Assembly (NCBI GenBank): GCA_902470695.1
Contig: CABRHH010000023.1
Location: forward strand, 1-44,711
Direction: 5' to 3'
Origin: an uncultured Collinsella sp.
Lineage (GTDB): Bacteria > Actinomycetota > Coriobacteriia > Coriobacteriales > Coriobacteriaceae
DNA length: 44,711 nt
Program-made: the position numbers and the translations under genes
The notes under the pieces: model-generated
What the model was told of the DNA's origin: nothing
Database searches by the model: none
What the model saw: only the letters and a program-made list of their open reading frames with translations
Shown: one piece after another, positions 33,164-41,738 of the stretch
Numbering within the stretch: position 1 is the first letter of the stretch
Layout: each line of letters starts with the position of its first letter

Positions 33164-34582
33164 ATGGCGAAAGACTATGCAGCGCTCGGCGAGCGGATCT
33201 TGGAAGGGGTCGGCGGAGAGCAGAACGTCTCGAAGCTCTTCCACTGCGCAACGCGCCTGCGCTTCAAGCTCAACGATTCCAGCAAGCTCGACACCGCGGC
33301 GTTGAAGGCGATTCCCGAGGCGCTCGGTACGGTTGACGATGCGGCCGGTATCCAAGTGGTGATCGGCAACGACGTCTCGCGCGTGTTCGCGGCGATCGTT
33401 GAGAGGCATCCCGCGCTCGCCGAGGGTGCGGCGGGTTCGAATGAGGCCGTCGCCGAGGGAGCTGCGCATGCGAACCCGCTGTCGCGCCTGCTCAACGTGC
33501 TGTCCGCGATCGTGGGGCCGGTGATTCCGCTGATCATGTGCAGCGGCCTGATTTCGGCGCTGTTGGTGATCCTCACGCGCTGGGGCGGCCTGGATGCCGA
33601 GAGCTCCACGTACACGATCCTCAATATGGTGGGGACCGGTGCGCTGTACTTCCTGCCTGTGATGGTGTCCTATACCTCCGCCAGGCGCTTCGGCTGCGAC
33701 CCCATGATCAGCCTGTTTCTGGGAGCGCTGTTGGTGAGCCCTACGCTCATCGGCCTGGTTGAGCAGGGCGATTTCGTTTCGCTGTTCGGCTTGCCGGTCA
33801 AGACGGGCGACTACACCTCCTCGCTCATCCCGGCGATTCTCACGATCTGGGCGTATGCGCAGGTGGAGCGGCTGGTGAGTCGCGTTGTGCCCGATGCGGT
33901 CAAGTTCGTGTTCCGCCCGTTGCTGAGCCTGGCCATCATGATCCCGGTATCCCTGTGCGTAACGGCTCCGCTGGGCAACTACATGGGCCTGCTGCTCATG
34001 GACCTCATGAGCGCCATCAACGGCGTGGCTCCGTGGGCGAGCGTGCTGGTGGTGGGCTTCTTGGTGCCGGCGCTGGTGCTCACCGGTATGCACTTGGCGC
34101 TGATCCCGCTTGTGATGATGCTGTTCTCCACCGTGGGCTACGACAACCTGCTGTTCCCGGCTTTCATCGGGATGAACTTCTCCACGTTCGGAGTCGCGCT
34201 TGCCTGTTTCTTCAAGTCGCGCAACCCCAACCTCAAGGCGTTGTCCCTTTCCTGCGCGATCACGGCGTTTTTCGCCGGCGTGACCGAGCCGGCGCTCTAC
34301 GGCATCTGCGTCCGCATGAAGCGCCCGCTGTTTGCCGTGTGGGCCGCCTGCGTGGCCAATGCGATCTTCTGCGCGGTGTTCGGCGTGGTCGTGTACCAGT
34401 TCGGTGCGCCGTCGTTCTTCACGATGCCGATCTTCTTGAATCCCGACGGCTCGATGGGCAACTTCTACTTCGCCATCGCCGCGGTGGCAATCACCATCGT
34501 GGTGGCGTTCGTGGCCACCTGGGTGCTCGGGTTCGACGACAGCGTGTACGGTGAGGCCGAGCCTGCGGCAAAGGAGGCGTGA
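33164..34582 (+). CDS. PTS beta-glucoside-type EIIBC permease
   Basis: Membrane component of a sugar phosphotransferase system (472 residues). The EIIB domain at residues 1-85 has the phosphorylated cysteine in KLFHCATRLRF (Cys28). An Ala-rich linker is followed by the EIIC domain with about ten hydrophobic segments, including GTGALYFLPVMVSYTSARRFG and the sugar-binding GVTEPALYGI motif of the glucose-glucoside family. No EIIA domain is fused, so an EIIA must come from elsewhere. The adjacent GH1 phospho-glucosidase suggests an aryl- or other beta-glucoside substrate. ATG 33164 has AAGGAG 8 bases upstream. Its stop overlaps the next reading frame. Confidence 0.93.
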   Translation: MAKDYAALGERILEGVGGEQNVSKLFHCATRLRFKLNDSSKLDTAALKAIPEALGTVDDAAGIQVVIGNDVSRVFAAIVERHPALAEGAAGSNEAVAEGAAHANPLSRLLNVLSAIVGPVIPLIMCSGLISALLVILTRWGGLDAESSTYTILNMVGTGALYFLPVMVSYTSARRFGCDPMISLFLGALLVSPTLIGLVEQGDFVSLFGLPVKTGDYTSSLIPAILTIWAYAQVERLVSRVVPDAVKFVFRPLLSLAIMIPVSLCVTAPLGNYMGLLLMDLMSAINGVAPWASVLVVGFLVPALVLTGMHLALIPLVMMLFSTVGYDNLLFPAFIGMNFSTFGVALACFFKSRNPNLKALSLSCAITAFFAGVTEPALYGICVRMKRPLFAVWAACVANAIFCAVFGVVVYQFGAPSFFTMPIFLNPDGSMGNFYFAIAAVAITIVVAFVATWVLGFDDSVYGEAEPAAKEA

Positions 34583-34587
34583 GGGGT

Positions 34588-35442
34588 ATGCGATCAACGG
34601 CTGTGAACCGGGTGCGGCAGATCGATTCCGACCTCTACGAGATCACCGAGACCGACAGCGTGCACTGCTATCTGCTTGTCGGCTCCGATCGCGCGCTGCT
34701 GTTTGATATCGGGTACGGCTACGAGGACATACACCCGCTCGTTCGCGAAATCACCGACAAACCGCTCATGCTGGCGGTAAGTCACGGCGACCCCGATCAC
34801 AGCCTGGGTGCAGCCTGGTTCGATGAAGTGTGGATTCATCCGCTCGATGTGGGCAAGATGCTCGCCAATGACGACCGGGACCTCAAGGAGCGCGCCGTTG
34901 GGTACCGGCTGCAGAAATGTCCGGAGCTTGTGGGCGTCATCGATGTCGAGGCGTTCATGGGCCGACATCTCGACCAGGTTCGCCCCCGGATGCTGCGCGG
35001 TGGAGACACGGTCGATCTGGGCGGTCTCTCTCTGGAGGTCATCCATGTGCCGGGTCATAGCTACGGCCATATCATGCTGCTCGATTCTTCCGGACGCCTC
35101 TTTTCCGGTGATGCGGTGACCAGGCACAACGTATGGTACTTCATGTCATCCGACGAGCAGGCGCCGTTTGCCCAGGCGGTGGCGGCCCTGCGGACGCGTC
35201 TGTTGCCGCGTCGGTGTGAGATCTGTGCAATCTATCCGGCCCACGACGTGTATCCGTTGGGCGTTGAGGCCATCGAGGAGCAGATCGCGTGCCTGGAGGA
35301 CGACCTGCCCCGGACGTATCACGAGGACACACCGTTCCACTCCTTCATGGGGGATGGCTACCAGCATCGGTATAAATCGGTTGAGTTGATCTACTCGGAT
35401 GAGCGCTTGGCTGAATGGCTGGGCCACGAGATCGTTCGATAG
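34588..35442 (+). CDS. Metallo-beta-lactamase-fold hydrolase
   Basis: A 284-residue MBL-fold protein, probably a cytoplasmic metal-dependent hydrolase. The metal motif reads SHGDPDHSLG, an H-x-D-x-D-H variant of the usual H-x-H-x-D-H. Further expected ligands are in HVPGHSYGHIML, LFSGDAV and YPAHDVYPL. It sits inside the beta-glucoside operon between EIIBC and the GH1 enzyme, so it may act on a sugar-derived ester or lactone; nothing in the sequence proves this. ATG 34588 was chosen; a GTG at 34579 overlapping the EIIBC stop is an alternative adding three residues, served by the same AAGGAGG. Confidence 0.85.
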   Translation: MRSTAVNRVRQIDSDLYEITETDSVHCYLLVGSDRALLFDIGYGYEDIHPLVREITDKPLMLAVSHGDPDHSLGAAWFDEVWIHPLDVGKMLANDDRDLKERAVGYRLQKCPELVGVIDVEAFMGRHLDQVRPRMLRGGDTVDLGGLSLEVIHVPGHSYGHIMLLDSSGRLFSGDAVTRHNVWYFMSSDEQAPFAQAVAALRTRLLPRRCEICAIYPAHDVYPLGVEAIEEQIACLEDDLPRTYHEDTPFHSFMGDGYQHRYKSVELIYSDERLAEWLGHEIVR

Positions 35443-35449
35443 GTGATTG

Positions 35450-35478
35450 CGGGCTCCGCGGTGCGGGGCCCGTTGTGT
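35450..35478 (+). terminator. Possible terminator between the MBL hydrolase and GH1 genes
   Basis: CGGGCTCC (35450-35457) and GGGGCCCG (35465-35472) pair with one wobble around a 7-base loop, followed by TTGTGT. It could terminate part of the transcripts before the GH1 gene. Confidence 0.45.
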
Positions 35479-35583
35479 GAGATGCGTCAGCGAAGGGCCG
35501 TATTCACACGGTATGCGCTCGCATGACGCAGAACGTCGACATGAGGGGCGGCTTTGTCCCAGACGGCAGAAAGGACGGATAGC

Positions 35584-37038
35584 ATGCCGTTTCCAGATGG
35601 ATTTTTGTGGGGCGGCGCCACTGCGGCCGCACAGGTCGAGGGCGCGTGGCGTGCCAGCGGTAAGCAGCCGAGCATCCAGGACCGCGTGCGCGGATGTGCG
35701 GCAGGGGAGAAGCGCATGTTCAACCCCGTGCCGCACGAGGACGCCTACTATCCGAGCCACGAGGCGGTGGATTTCGCGGGGCACGTGGACGAGGACCTGG
35801 CTCTCATGGCGGAGATGGGCTTTACCTGCTACCGCATGAGCATCGCGTGGTCGCGTGTGTTTTCCGACGACGAGTGTCGGGTGCCCAACGAGGAGGGCCT
35901 GGCCTTCTACGATCGCATCATCGACCGGTGCGTGGCGTATGGCATGCAGCCGATGGTCACGATCAACCACTTCGACATGCCGTTGGCGCTGGCGTGCGCG
36001 CATCGAGGGTTCGTGGACCGCGCCTGCATCGACGCCTACCGCCGGTTTGCCGAGCTGTTGCTGCGCCGCTATCGCAGCCGCGTGCGGTACTGGCTGCCGT
36101 TCAACGAGATCAACTTCGGCATCATGCCCATGGGGGCGTTCAAGGCGCAGGGCATCGTGCCGCGTGAGCTGGCCGAAGCCGACCGCTGGACCCCGTCGTC
36201 GGCGATCGGGGCCACCCTGCCCGAGCAGGTGCAGGCGCTTCACCATCAGTTCGTGGCGAGTGCGCAGGTGGCGGCGCTGGCGCATGCCATCGACCCGGAC
36301 AACCGCGTGGGCTGCATGATCGGGCACATCACGCAGTATCCGCTGACCTGCGACCCCGCCGATGTGCTGGCGTGTCAGGAAAACGATCGGCTGCTCAACA
36401 AATGCTGCGGCGACGTGCTGGTGCGCGGCACCTATCCCGCCTACATGCGTGCCTGGATGGAGAAGCGTGGCGTCGCGCCTGCCATGGAGCCCGGCGATGA
36501 GGAGCTCCTCGCCGCGCATACGGTGGATTTCTACGCGTTCAGCTACTACATGACCAACTGCATAGCGGCGCGTGACGCAGGCGAGCGCGTGGACGGCAAC
36601 CTGATGGGCGGGCTCAAGAACCCCTATCTGTCCGCCTCCGCCTGGGGCTGGCAGGTCGACCCGCAGGGCCTGCGCTACACCATCCATCAGCTGAGCGATC
36701 GCTACAGTGTGCCGCTCATGGTGGTGGAAAATGGCCTGGGCGCGCGCGATGAGGTGGCGCAGGACGGATGCATCCACGACGACTACCGCATCGCCTACCT
36801 GCGCGACCACATCGCCGAGATGCGCCGTGCGGTGGAGGAGGGCGCCGACGTGATGGGCTACACCGCGTGGTCGCCCATCGATTCGGTGAGTTCGAGCACC
36901 GGCCAGATGAGCAAGCGCTACGGCATGGTGTATGTGGACCGGCACGATGACGGATCCGGTACGGGCGAGCGGATGCGCAAGGACAGCTTCGCATGGTATC
37001 GGCGCTGCATCCGTTCGAATGGTGCCGACCTGGCGTAG
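35584..37038 (+). CDS. GH1 6-phospho-beta-glucosidase
   Basis: Cytoplasmic glycoside hydrolase family 1 enzyme of 484 residues that releases glucose-6-phosphate from phosphorylated beta-glucosides delivered by the PTS. The N-terminus FPDGFLWGGATAAAQVEGAW is the GH1 signature. The acid/base glutamate is in LPFNEIN (E175) and the nucleophile in VVENGLG (E382). The segment STGQMSKRYG holds the Ser-x(n)-Lys-x-Tyr (K444, Y446) phosphate-recognition triad of 6-phospho-glycosidases. ATG 35584 begins the family-conserved region, with AAAGGA upstream. The aglycone specificity cannot be inferred. Confidence 0.94.
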   Translation: MPFPDGFLWGGATAAAQVEGAWRASGKQPSIQDRVRGCAAGEKRMFNPVPHEDAYYPSHEAVDFAGHVDEDLALMAEMGFTCYRMSIAWSRVFSDDECRVPNEEGLAFYDRIIDRCVAYGMQPMVTINHFDMPLALACAHRGFVDRACIDAYRRFAELLLRRYRSRVRYWLPFNEINFGIMPMGAFKAQGIVPRELAEADRWTPSSAIGATLPEQVQALHHQFVASAQVAALAHAIDPDNRVGCMIGHITQYPLTCDPADVLACQENDRLLNKCCGDVLVRGTYPAYMRAWMEKRGVAPAMEPGDEELLAAHTVDFYAFSYYMTNCIAARDAGERVDGNLMGGLKNPYLSASAWGWQVDPQGLRYTIHQLSDRYSVPLMVVENGLGARDEVAQDGCIHDDYRIAYLRDHIAEMRRAVEEGADVMGYTAWSPIDSVSSSTGQMSKRYGMVYVDRHDDGSGTGERMRKDSFAWYRRCIRSNGADLA

Positions 37039-37165
37039 GGGCGGACTGCGTGCGACCGCTCGCCGAACGCTTTAGCCGCATGGATTGCATTCCTGTCCCG
37101 GCGCGCTACCATCAGGGCGCATGGGGAGCCAAGGCGCACAGGGGTGCGCGGTAGAGGGTGCAGAC

Positions 37166-38161
37166 ATGGCAGAGTCACAGGTCGTAGCCGCCGACGGGAT
37201 GTATCGCATAGCCGAGGGGGATCGGCCGCCGGTTGAGCCCATGGAGCAGCTCGTGACGCCCGAGGACATCGCCCAGGGCGAGCGCGCGGGCGCCAAACGC
37301 AGCCAGGATCCTCGTTTCCTGCAGTTCTTCGGCATGCTGAACGGCGGCCTGATCTTGACGGCCGCCTCCATCGTCCTGTTCAAAACGCCGAACCACTTCG
37401 CCTTCGGCGGCACCTCCGGCGTATCGGTGATCCTGTCCACGCTTTTCCCGTCGCTTCCTGTGGGCGCCTTCATGTGGATCATCAATATCGTGCTGGTGGT
37501 GCTGGGGTTTATCTTTCTGGAGCGCCGCGCGATCCTGTGGAGCGTGTTCGCCTCATTTGCCCTGTCCGCCTATGTCTCGCTGTTCGAGATGCTCTTCCCG
37601 GGAGCCTCGGCGGTCTCGGTGACGGGCGACATGTGGCTCGATCTGTGCTTCGCGGTGCTGCTGCCGGCCATCGGCAGCGCCATGGTGTTCGACATCGGCG
37701 CGTCCACCGGCGGCACGGACATCCTCGCCATGATCTTGCGTCGGCACAGCACACTGGAGATCGGCCGTGCGCTGCTGCTGGTGGACATCGGTATCGTGGC
37801 GATCGCCGCGGTGCTGTACGGCCCGCGCGTGGGGCTGTACTGCGTGCTGGGCCTGTTCGCCAAGACGCTCGTGGTGGACAAGGCCATCGAGAGCATCCAT
37901 CTGCGCAAAGTGTGTACCATCATCTGCCGCGAGCCGCTTACGGTGGAGAAGTTCATCGTGCGCGACCTCAGACGCACCGCCACCATCAGCCGCGGGTACG
38001 GGGCGTTTTCGGGCCGCTGCGTCACGGTGATCATGTGCGTGCTGTCCCGGCGCGAGGCCGTGAAGCTGCGGCGGTTCGCCCGCGAGGTCGACCCCGGCTG
38101 CTTCATGACCATCGTGGACAGCTCCGAGATCATCGGGCGCGGCTTTCGCGGCGTGAACTGA
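37166..38161 (+). CDS. YitT-family membrane protein with DUF2179 domain
   Basis: Full-length YitT protein (331 residues): a polar N-terminus of about 45 residues, five to six hydrophobic segments with TPNHFAFGGTSGVSVIL and GSAMVFDIGASTGGTDILAMIL typical of the family, and a soluble C-terminal DUF2179 domain (ICREPLTVEKFIVRDLRRTAT to FMTIVDSSEIIGRGF). Function is unknown; some relatives are annotated as transporters. ATG 37166 has GAGGG 7 bases upstream. It is convergent with the M20 hydrolase gene. The short paralogue at 10548-11420 lacks the C-terminal domain. Confidence 0.9.
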   Translation: MAESQVVAADGMYRIAEGDRPPVEPMEQLVTPEDIAQGERAGAKRSQDPRFLQFFGMLNGGLILTAASIVLFKTPNHFAFGGTSGVSVILSTLFPSLPVGAFMWIINIVLVVLGFIFLERRAILWSVFASFALSAYVSLFEMLFPGASAVSVTGDMWLDLCFAVLLPAIGSAMVFDIGASTGGTDILAMILRRHSTLEIGRALLLVDIGIVAIAAVLYGPRVGLYCVLGLFAKTLVVDKAIESIHLRKVCTIICREPLTVEKFIVRDLRRTATISRGYGAFSGRCVTVIMCVLSRREAVKLRRFAREVDPGCFMTIVDSSEIIGRGFRGVN

Positions 38162-38205
38162 GCGCAGCGGCCGGTCGGCGGATGCTTGCGGCCGCGGGCT
38201 CGGGA

Positions 38206-38238
38206 GGCTGCGGGCGGGGCAGGGGTGCGCCCGCAGCC
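38206..38238. terminator. Bidirectional terminator between convergent yitT-type and M20 genes
   Basis: GGCTGCGGGCG (38206-38216) and CGCCCGCAGCC (38228-38238) make an 11-bp perfect stem with an 11-base loop between two facing stop codons; the right arm reaches the last base of the M20 stop. No U-tract in either direction. Confidence 0.65.
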
Positions 38239-39503
38239 TATTCGGCCAAAAAGTCGACGGCGTACTGTGCTGCGAGCATCGCGCCTTTCACCAGGACGGA
38301 TTCGTCGACCTTGTAGTAGCAGGAGTGCTGGGCGAAGGTGGCGCCGATCTGGGGGTTGCGGCAGCCCACGAAGGCGAGCACGCCCGGCACACGCCGCAGG
38401 TACTCGGAGAAGTCCTCGCCCGACAGGGTGCCCCGGTAGTGGCCTTCGGCCTCTGCTCCCAGCACCTTGCGCACGGCGTTCAGGCATCGTGCACTGGCGG
38501 CCGGCTCGTTTTCGACCTTGTAGTTGGCGATCGTGTAGTCGGACAGCTCGGCCTCGGCGCCATGGGCGCGGGCGGTGTGCACGGCGATGCGCTCGATCAG
38601 GCCGGGCATGAGGTCGTGGGCGGTGTCGCTGTAGGTCCGCACGGTGCCGGACAGGTAGGCCTCGCCGGCGATGACGTTGCGCGCGGTGCCACCATGCAGC
38701 TCGCCGACGGTCACCACGGCCGGTTCGTAGGGCGACAGCTCGCGCGACACGATGGTCTGCAGGGCGTTGACGATCTCGGCGGCCACCATGACCGCATCGG
38801 CTCCACGCTGCGGCATGGCTCCGTGGCAGGAGGTGCCGTGGACGTCCACGCGGAACCAATCGGTATTGGCCATGCGCGGCCCGGGCTCGCAGGAGATCTT
38901 CCCGGCGTCGATCTCGCTCCAGACATGCATGGCAAAGGCGCCGTCGACCCCATCGCACACCTGCGCCTCATCGCACATGAGCTTGGCGCCGCTGCCGTTC
39001 TCCTCGGAGGGCTGGAACACCACGCGCACCTCGCCATGCAGCTTATCGGCCAGGCGCTGGAGAATCTGCACGGCTCCCAGCATCATGGCGATGTGGCAGT
39101 CGTGGCCGCAGGCGTGCATGAGACCCTCGTGCACGCTGGCGAATTGCTCGCCGGTTCGCTCGGTCACGGGCAGGGCGTCGATGTCGGCGCGCAGCAGCAG
39201 GCGGCGGCGCGGGGTGCCGTCGGCGCGGTAGGCGTCTGTGGCGGTGCCGCGCACGGTGGCCACCAGGCCCGTTTTGAGGGGGCGCGTGTAGGGGACGCCC
39301 AGCTCGTCGAGCTCCTCGGCGATGTCTGAGGTTGTGCGGACCTCCTCCATGCTGAGTTCAGGGTATTTGTGGAAGTGGCGGCGCTGGCGGATGATGGAGG
39401 GCTCGAGTGCGCCGGCGATCTGGCGGATGGTGGCGGCAACGGTGCCCTGGGCGGGCTCTTGCGTTGGCTGGCCGGCTGGCTGCTGGGGGTGGGTGTCCGG
39501 CAT
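38238..39503 (-). CDS. M20-family amidohydrolase (hippurate hydrolase-like)
   Basis: Zinc-dependent amidohydrolase of 421 residues, M20D/hippurate hydrolase type. Metal ligands are visible in MHACGHDCHIAMM and VFQPSEENGSGAKLM; the lid domain follows (ANTDWFRVDVHGTSCHGAMPQRGADAV), and the C-terminal GEDFSEYLRRVPGVLAFVGC is typical. Substrates of the group include N-acyl amino acids, hippurate and indole-acetyl conjugates; the exact one is unknown. About 30 polar Pro/Gln-rich residues precede the conserved IRQRRHFHKYPELS. ATG 39503 has AAGGAAG 7 bases upstream. Confidence 0.9.
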   Translation of the reverse strand: MPDTHPQQPAGQPTQEPAQGTVAATIRQIAGALEPSIIRQRRHFHKYPELSMEEVRTTSDIAEELDELGVPYTRPLKTGLVATVRGTATDAYRADGTPRRRLLLRADIDALPVTERTGEQFASVHEGLMHACGHDCHIAMMLGAVQILQRLADKLHGEVRVVFQPSEENGSGAKLMCDEAQVCDGVDGAFAMHVWSEIDAGKISCEPGPRMANTDWFRVDVHGTSCHGAMPQRGADAVMVAAEIVNALQTIVSRELSPYEPAVVTVGELHGGTARNVIAGEAYLSGTVRTYSDTAHDLMPGLIERIAVHTARAHGAEAELSDYTIANYKVENEPAASARCLNAVRKVLGAEAEGHYRGTLSGEDFSEYLRRVPGVLAFVGCRNPQIGATFAQHSCYYKVDESVLVKGAMLAAQYAVDFLAE

Positions 39504-39856
39504 GCGCGGGCTTCCTTTCCGTAGCGCTTGCAATATGCGCACAGGGCGCAAACCGGATTCTCGCCCGAAGCGGGTACGTGAGGCGAATGCGGCTGCGGCA
39601 CCGTGGCGCGCTTGGTTTCACTCTAGCACGATAGGGGCGCGCACGCCGTGCTGCGGCGGGCGGCCGCAGTTGCGGGACGCCGCCCGTCGACCGCTTTGCT
39701 GGACGATGCGTCGGGGCTGCGGGGCGCGTGCGGGCAACGCACTGAGCTCGTGATGCACGGCGCGCTGCCTGCGGGCTGCTCAGAGCGCTGCGCCCCTGGC
39801 GGATTGCCGGGCGGTTTCGGCCGTGTGCCCGCGCTGTTTGCTGCAGGTCCCGGCGC
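39504..39856. other. Divergent intergenic region between the M20 and YtcJ-like genes
   Basis: About 350 bases without a supportable gene. The AT-richer patch at 39612-39632 may contain the M20 promoter on the minus strand, but I see no good hexamer pair. The remainder is GC-rich and unremarkable until the TATAAT box listed next. Confidence 0.4.
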
Positions 39857-39862
39857 TATAAT
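39857..39862 (+). promoter_or_regulatory. -10 box upstream of the YtcJ-like amidohydrolase
   Basis: A perfect TATAAT at 39857-39862 without a recognisable -35 at the right distance. An in-frame ATG (39874) lies 11 bases downstream, so a nearly leaderless, longer form of the next protein is possible. Confidence 0.5.
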
Positions 39863-39972
39863 CAGGCGATGCCATGAGGATGGGAGCGGTTCTCAGCGTT
39901 GCCGGGGCGCGGCCGCATAGGGGCGGCTGGCCCGCGGAGCGGCTGGAGCATGATAGAGGGGAGCGCCGAGCC

Positions 39973-41616
39973 ATGGATGCGAAGGTTGACTTCATCGTGC
40001 AGTCTGCGCACGTGTTCACGAGCGCGCCGGGTGAGCGGGCTGCGCGCCCGCGGGCGTGCGCCGTGGCGGGCGACCGCATCGTACGCATGGGCGCCCCCGA
40101 TGAGATCCGAGCCACCTGTCCCGCCTTCACGCCGGTTCTCGACTTCGGCGATGCGTTCATCTGCCCGGGTTTTCACGACGCCCACCTGCATTTCTTTCAC
40201 ACTGCGCTCGGGTCGTCGCCCTACCTGTTCATGCACCGGGGCGAAAGCGAGGCGGAGCTCGTGACGGCTACGCGTGCGTTTGCCGCGGGCCTGCCGCCGC
40301 ATGCCTGGGTGGTCACGCAGGGCTGGCGCGATTATCGGTGGAATCCGCCGGTACCGCCCACCAAGCGCTCGCTCGACGAGGCGTTTCCCGATCGGCCCTG
40401 CGTCATGTATTCCGGCGACGGTCACACACTGTGGATGAACTCGCGCGCCCTCGACGAGCTGGGTGTCACGCGCGATAGCGTGCCTGCGCAGGGCGGCAGC
40501 TACGACAAGGATGCATCCGGTGAGCTCACGGGCATCGTGCGGGAGGCGGCGGCCATGGAGCTCCTGCCGCGCTGCCTGGAATGGCTCACGCCGCACGACA
40601 TCGCCGCCGCCTACGAGGCGCAGCTCGCGCGCATGGCCGAGCAGGGTATCACCTCGATGTGCGACATGGCGCTCATGCCGCACGAGGGCTGCGATTTCAT
40701 TCGCGATGACATCTACGAGGACCTCGAGGCGCGCGGCAACCTGACCGTCCGGGCTCATCTGTTTCCCACGCTGCTTGACGACCAGTCGCGCCTTGAGGGG
40801 CTGCAGGCGCGCTACCGGGAGAGCAGCCTGTTGCGCGCGCCGGGATTCAAGCAATTCTTCGACGGTGTGTCGAGCCAGCATACGGCGTGGCTGACCGAGC
40901 CCTACACCAATGCGCGCGTGCCCGGCGACTGCGGACGGCCCACGGTGGACGCTGCGCGCATGCGCTCGCTGGTGCTCGCAGCGGCCGAGCGCGGCCATGC
41001 GGTGCGCATCCACACCATCGGCGACGCCGCGATCCATGCGGCGCTCGACATCTTCGAGGAGGCCCGTGCGCGCTTCGGGGCGCCGCGGCAGGGGCACAAC
41101 ACCCTGGAGCACCTGGAGAACCTGCTGCCCGCCGACATCGATCGCCTGCGCGACCTCGATGTGCTGGCGAGCTCTCAGCCCGGTCATATCACACTCGACC
41201 CGGGAGGCCCTGAGCGCGATCTGGGGCCCGAGCGCGCCCAGGTCATGTGGCCGTTTGCCACCTACCTGGCTCGCGGGGTGGCTCAGGCGTTCGGCACCGA
41301 TTCGCCCATCACGCCGGTGACCTCGATGGATGTGCTCTATGCGGCGGTGACGCGCCAAGACCCTGCAAGCCATGAGCCGGCGGGCGGCTGGTTGCCGGCG
41401 GAGCGTATCCCGGCCGCCGACGCCCTGCGCATCTACACGGCCGGCAGCGCCGATGCGGCGGGGCGCGCGCATGAGCTGGGCCGCTTCGACGCCGGTTACC
41501 TGGCTGACTTCGTGGTGCTCGATGCCGACCCGCTGGCCTGTGCGGCCGACGAGCTGCAGGGCATCCGGGTGCTGGAGACCTATGTGGGCGGTCGTCGGGT
41601 GTTCTCGCGGCGGTAG
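39973..41616 (+). CDS. YtcJ-like metal-dependent amidohydrolase (amidohydrolase 3 family)
   Basis: A 547-residue amidohydrolase-superfamily enzyme. The first metal motif is GFHDAHLHF, followed by GWRDYRWNPP, SGDGHTLWMNSRAL, and EQGITSMCDMAL. Downstream ligands are in HTIGDAAIHAALD, SQPGHI and AFGTDSPITP; the C-terminal ADFVVLDADPL closes the small beta domain. This is the YtcJ/Amidohydro_3 pattern; substrates are diverse and cannot be named. ATG 39973 has AGGGGAG about 10 bases upstream. An alternative ATG at 39874 would add 33 Arg/Gly-rich residues without family character. Confidence 0.88.
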   Translation: MDAKVDFIVQSAHVFTSAPGERAARPRACAVAGDRIVRMGAPDEIRATCPAFTPVLDFGDAFICPGFHDAHLHFFHTALGSSPYLFMHRGESEAELVTATRAFAAGLPPHAWVVTQGWRDYRWNPPVPPTKRSLDEAFPDRPCVMYSGDGHTLWMNSRALDELGVTRDSVPAQGGSYDKDASGELTGIVREAAAMELLPRCLEWLTPHDIAAAYEAQLARMAEQGITSMCDMALMPHEGCDFIRDDIYEDLEARGNLTVRAHLFPTLLDDQSRLEGLQARYRESSLLRAPGFKQFFDGVSSQHTAWLTEPYTNARVPGDCGRPTVDAARMRSLVLAAAERGHAVRIHTIGDAAIHAALDIFEEARARFGAPRQGHNTLEHLENLLPADIDRLRDLDVLASSQPGHITLDPGGPERDLGPERAQVMWPFATYLARGVAQAFGTDSPITPVTSMDVLYAAVTRQDPASHEPAGGWLPAERIPAADALRIYTAGSADAAGRAHELGRFDAGYLADFVVLDADPLACAADELQGIRVLETYVGGRRVFSRR

Positions 41617-41653
41617 GCGGGCGTTGCGAGCCCTGCTGCCGTTGCTGTGAGCC

Positions 41654-41682
41654 CTGCGGCTGTCACCCGTGCCCTGCCGCAG
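41654..41682. terminator. Possible bidirectional stem-loop between convergent genes
   Basis: CTGCGGC (41654-41660) and GCCGCAG (41676-41682), 15-base loop, in the gap between the YtcJ-like gene and the AraC gene. No U-tract. Confidence 0.4.
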
Positions 41683-41738
41683 CCGTGCGGGTCCCCGTTG
41701 CTGTCATCCGAATCCTGCCACCGCCTCTGCCGCTGTCT

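Noticed and set aside
31411..34597. Long minus-strand frames opposite the PRD regulator and EIIBC
   Set aside because: Opposite clear domain-bearing genes; composition typical of GC-rich antisense frames.
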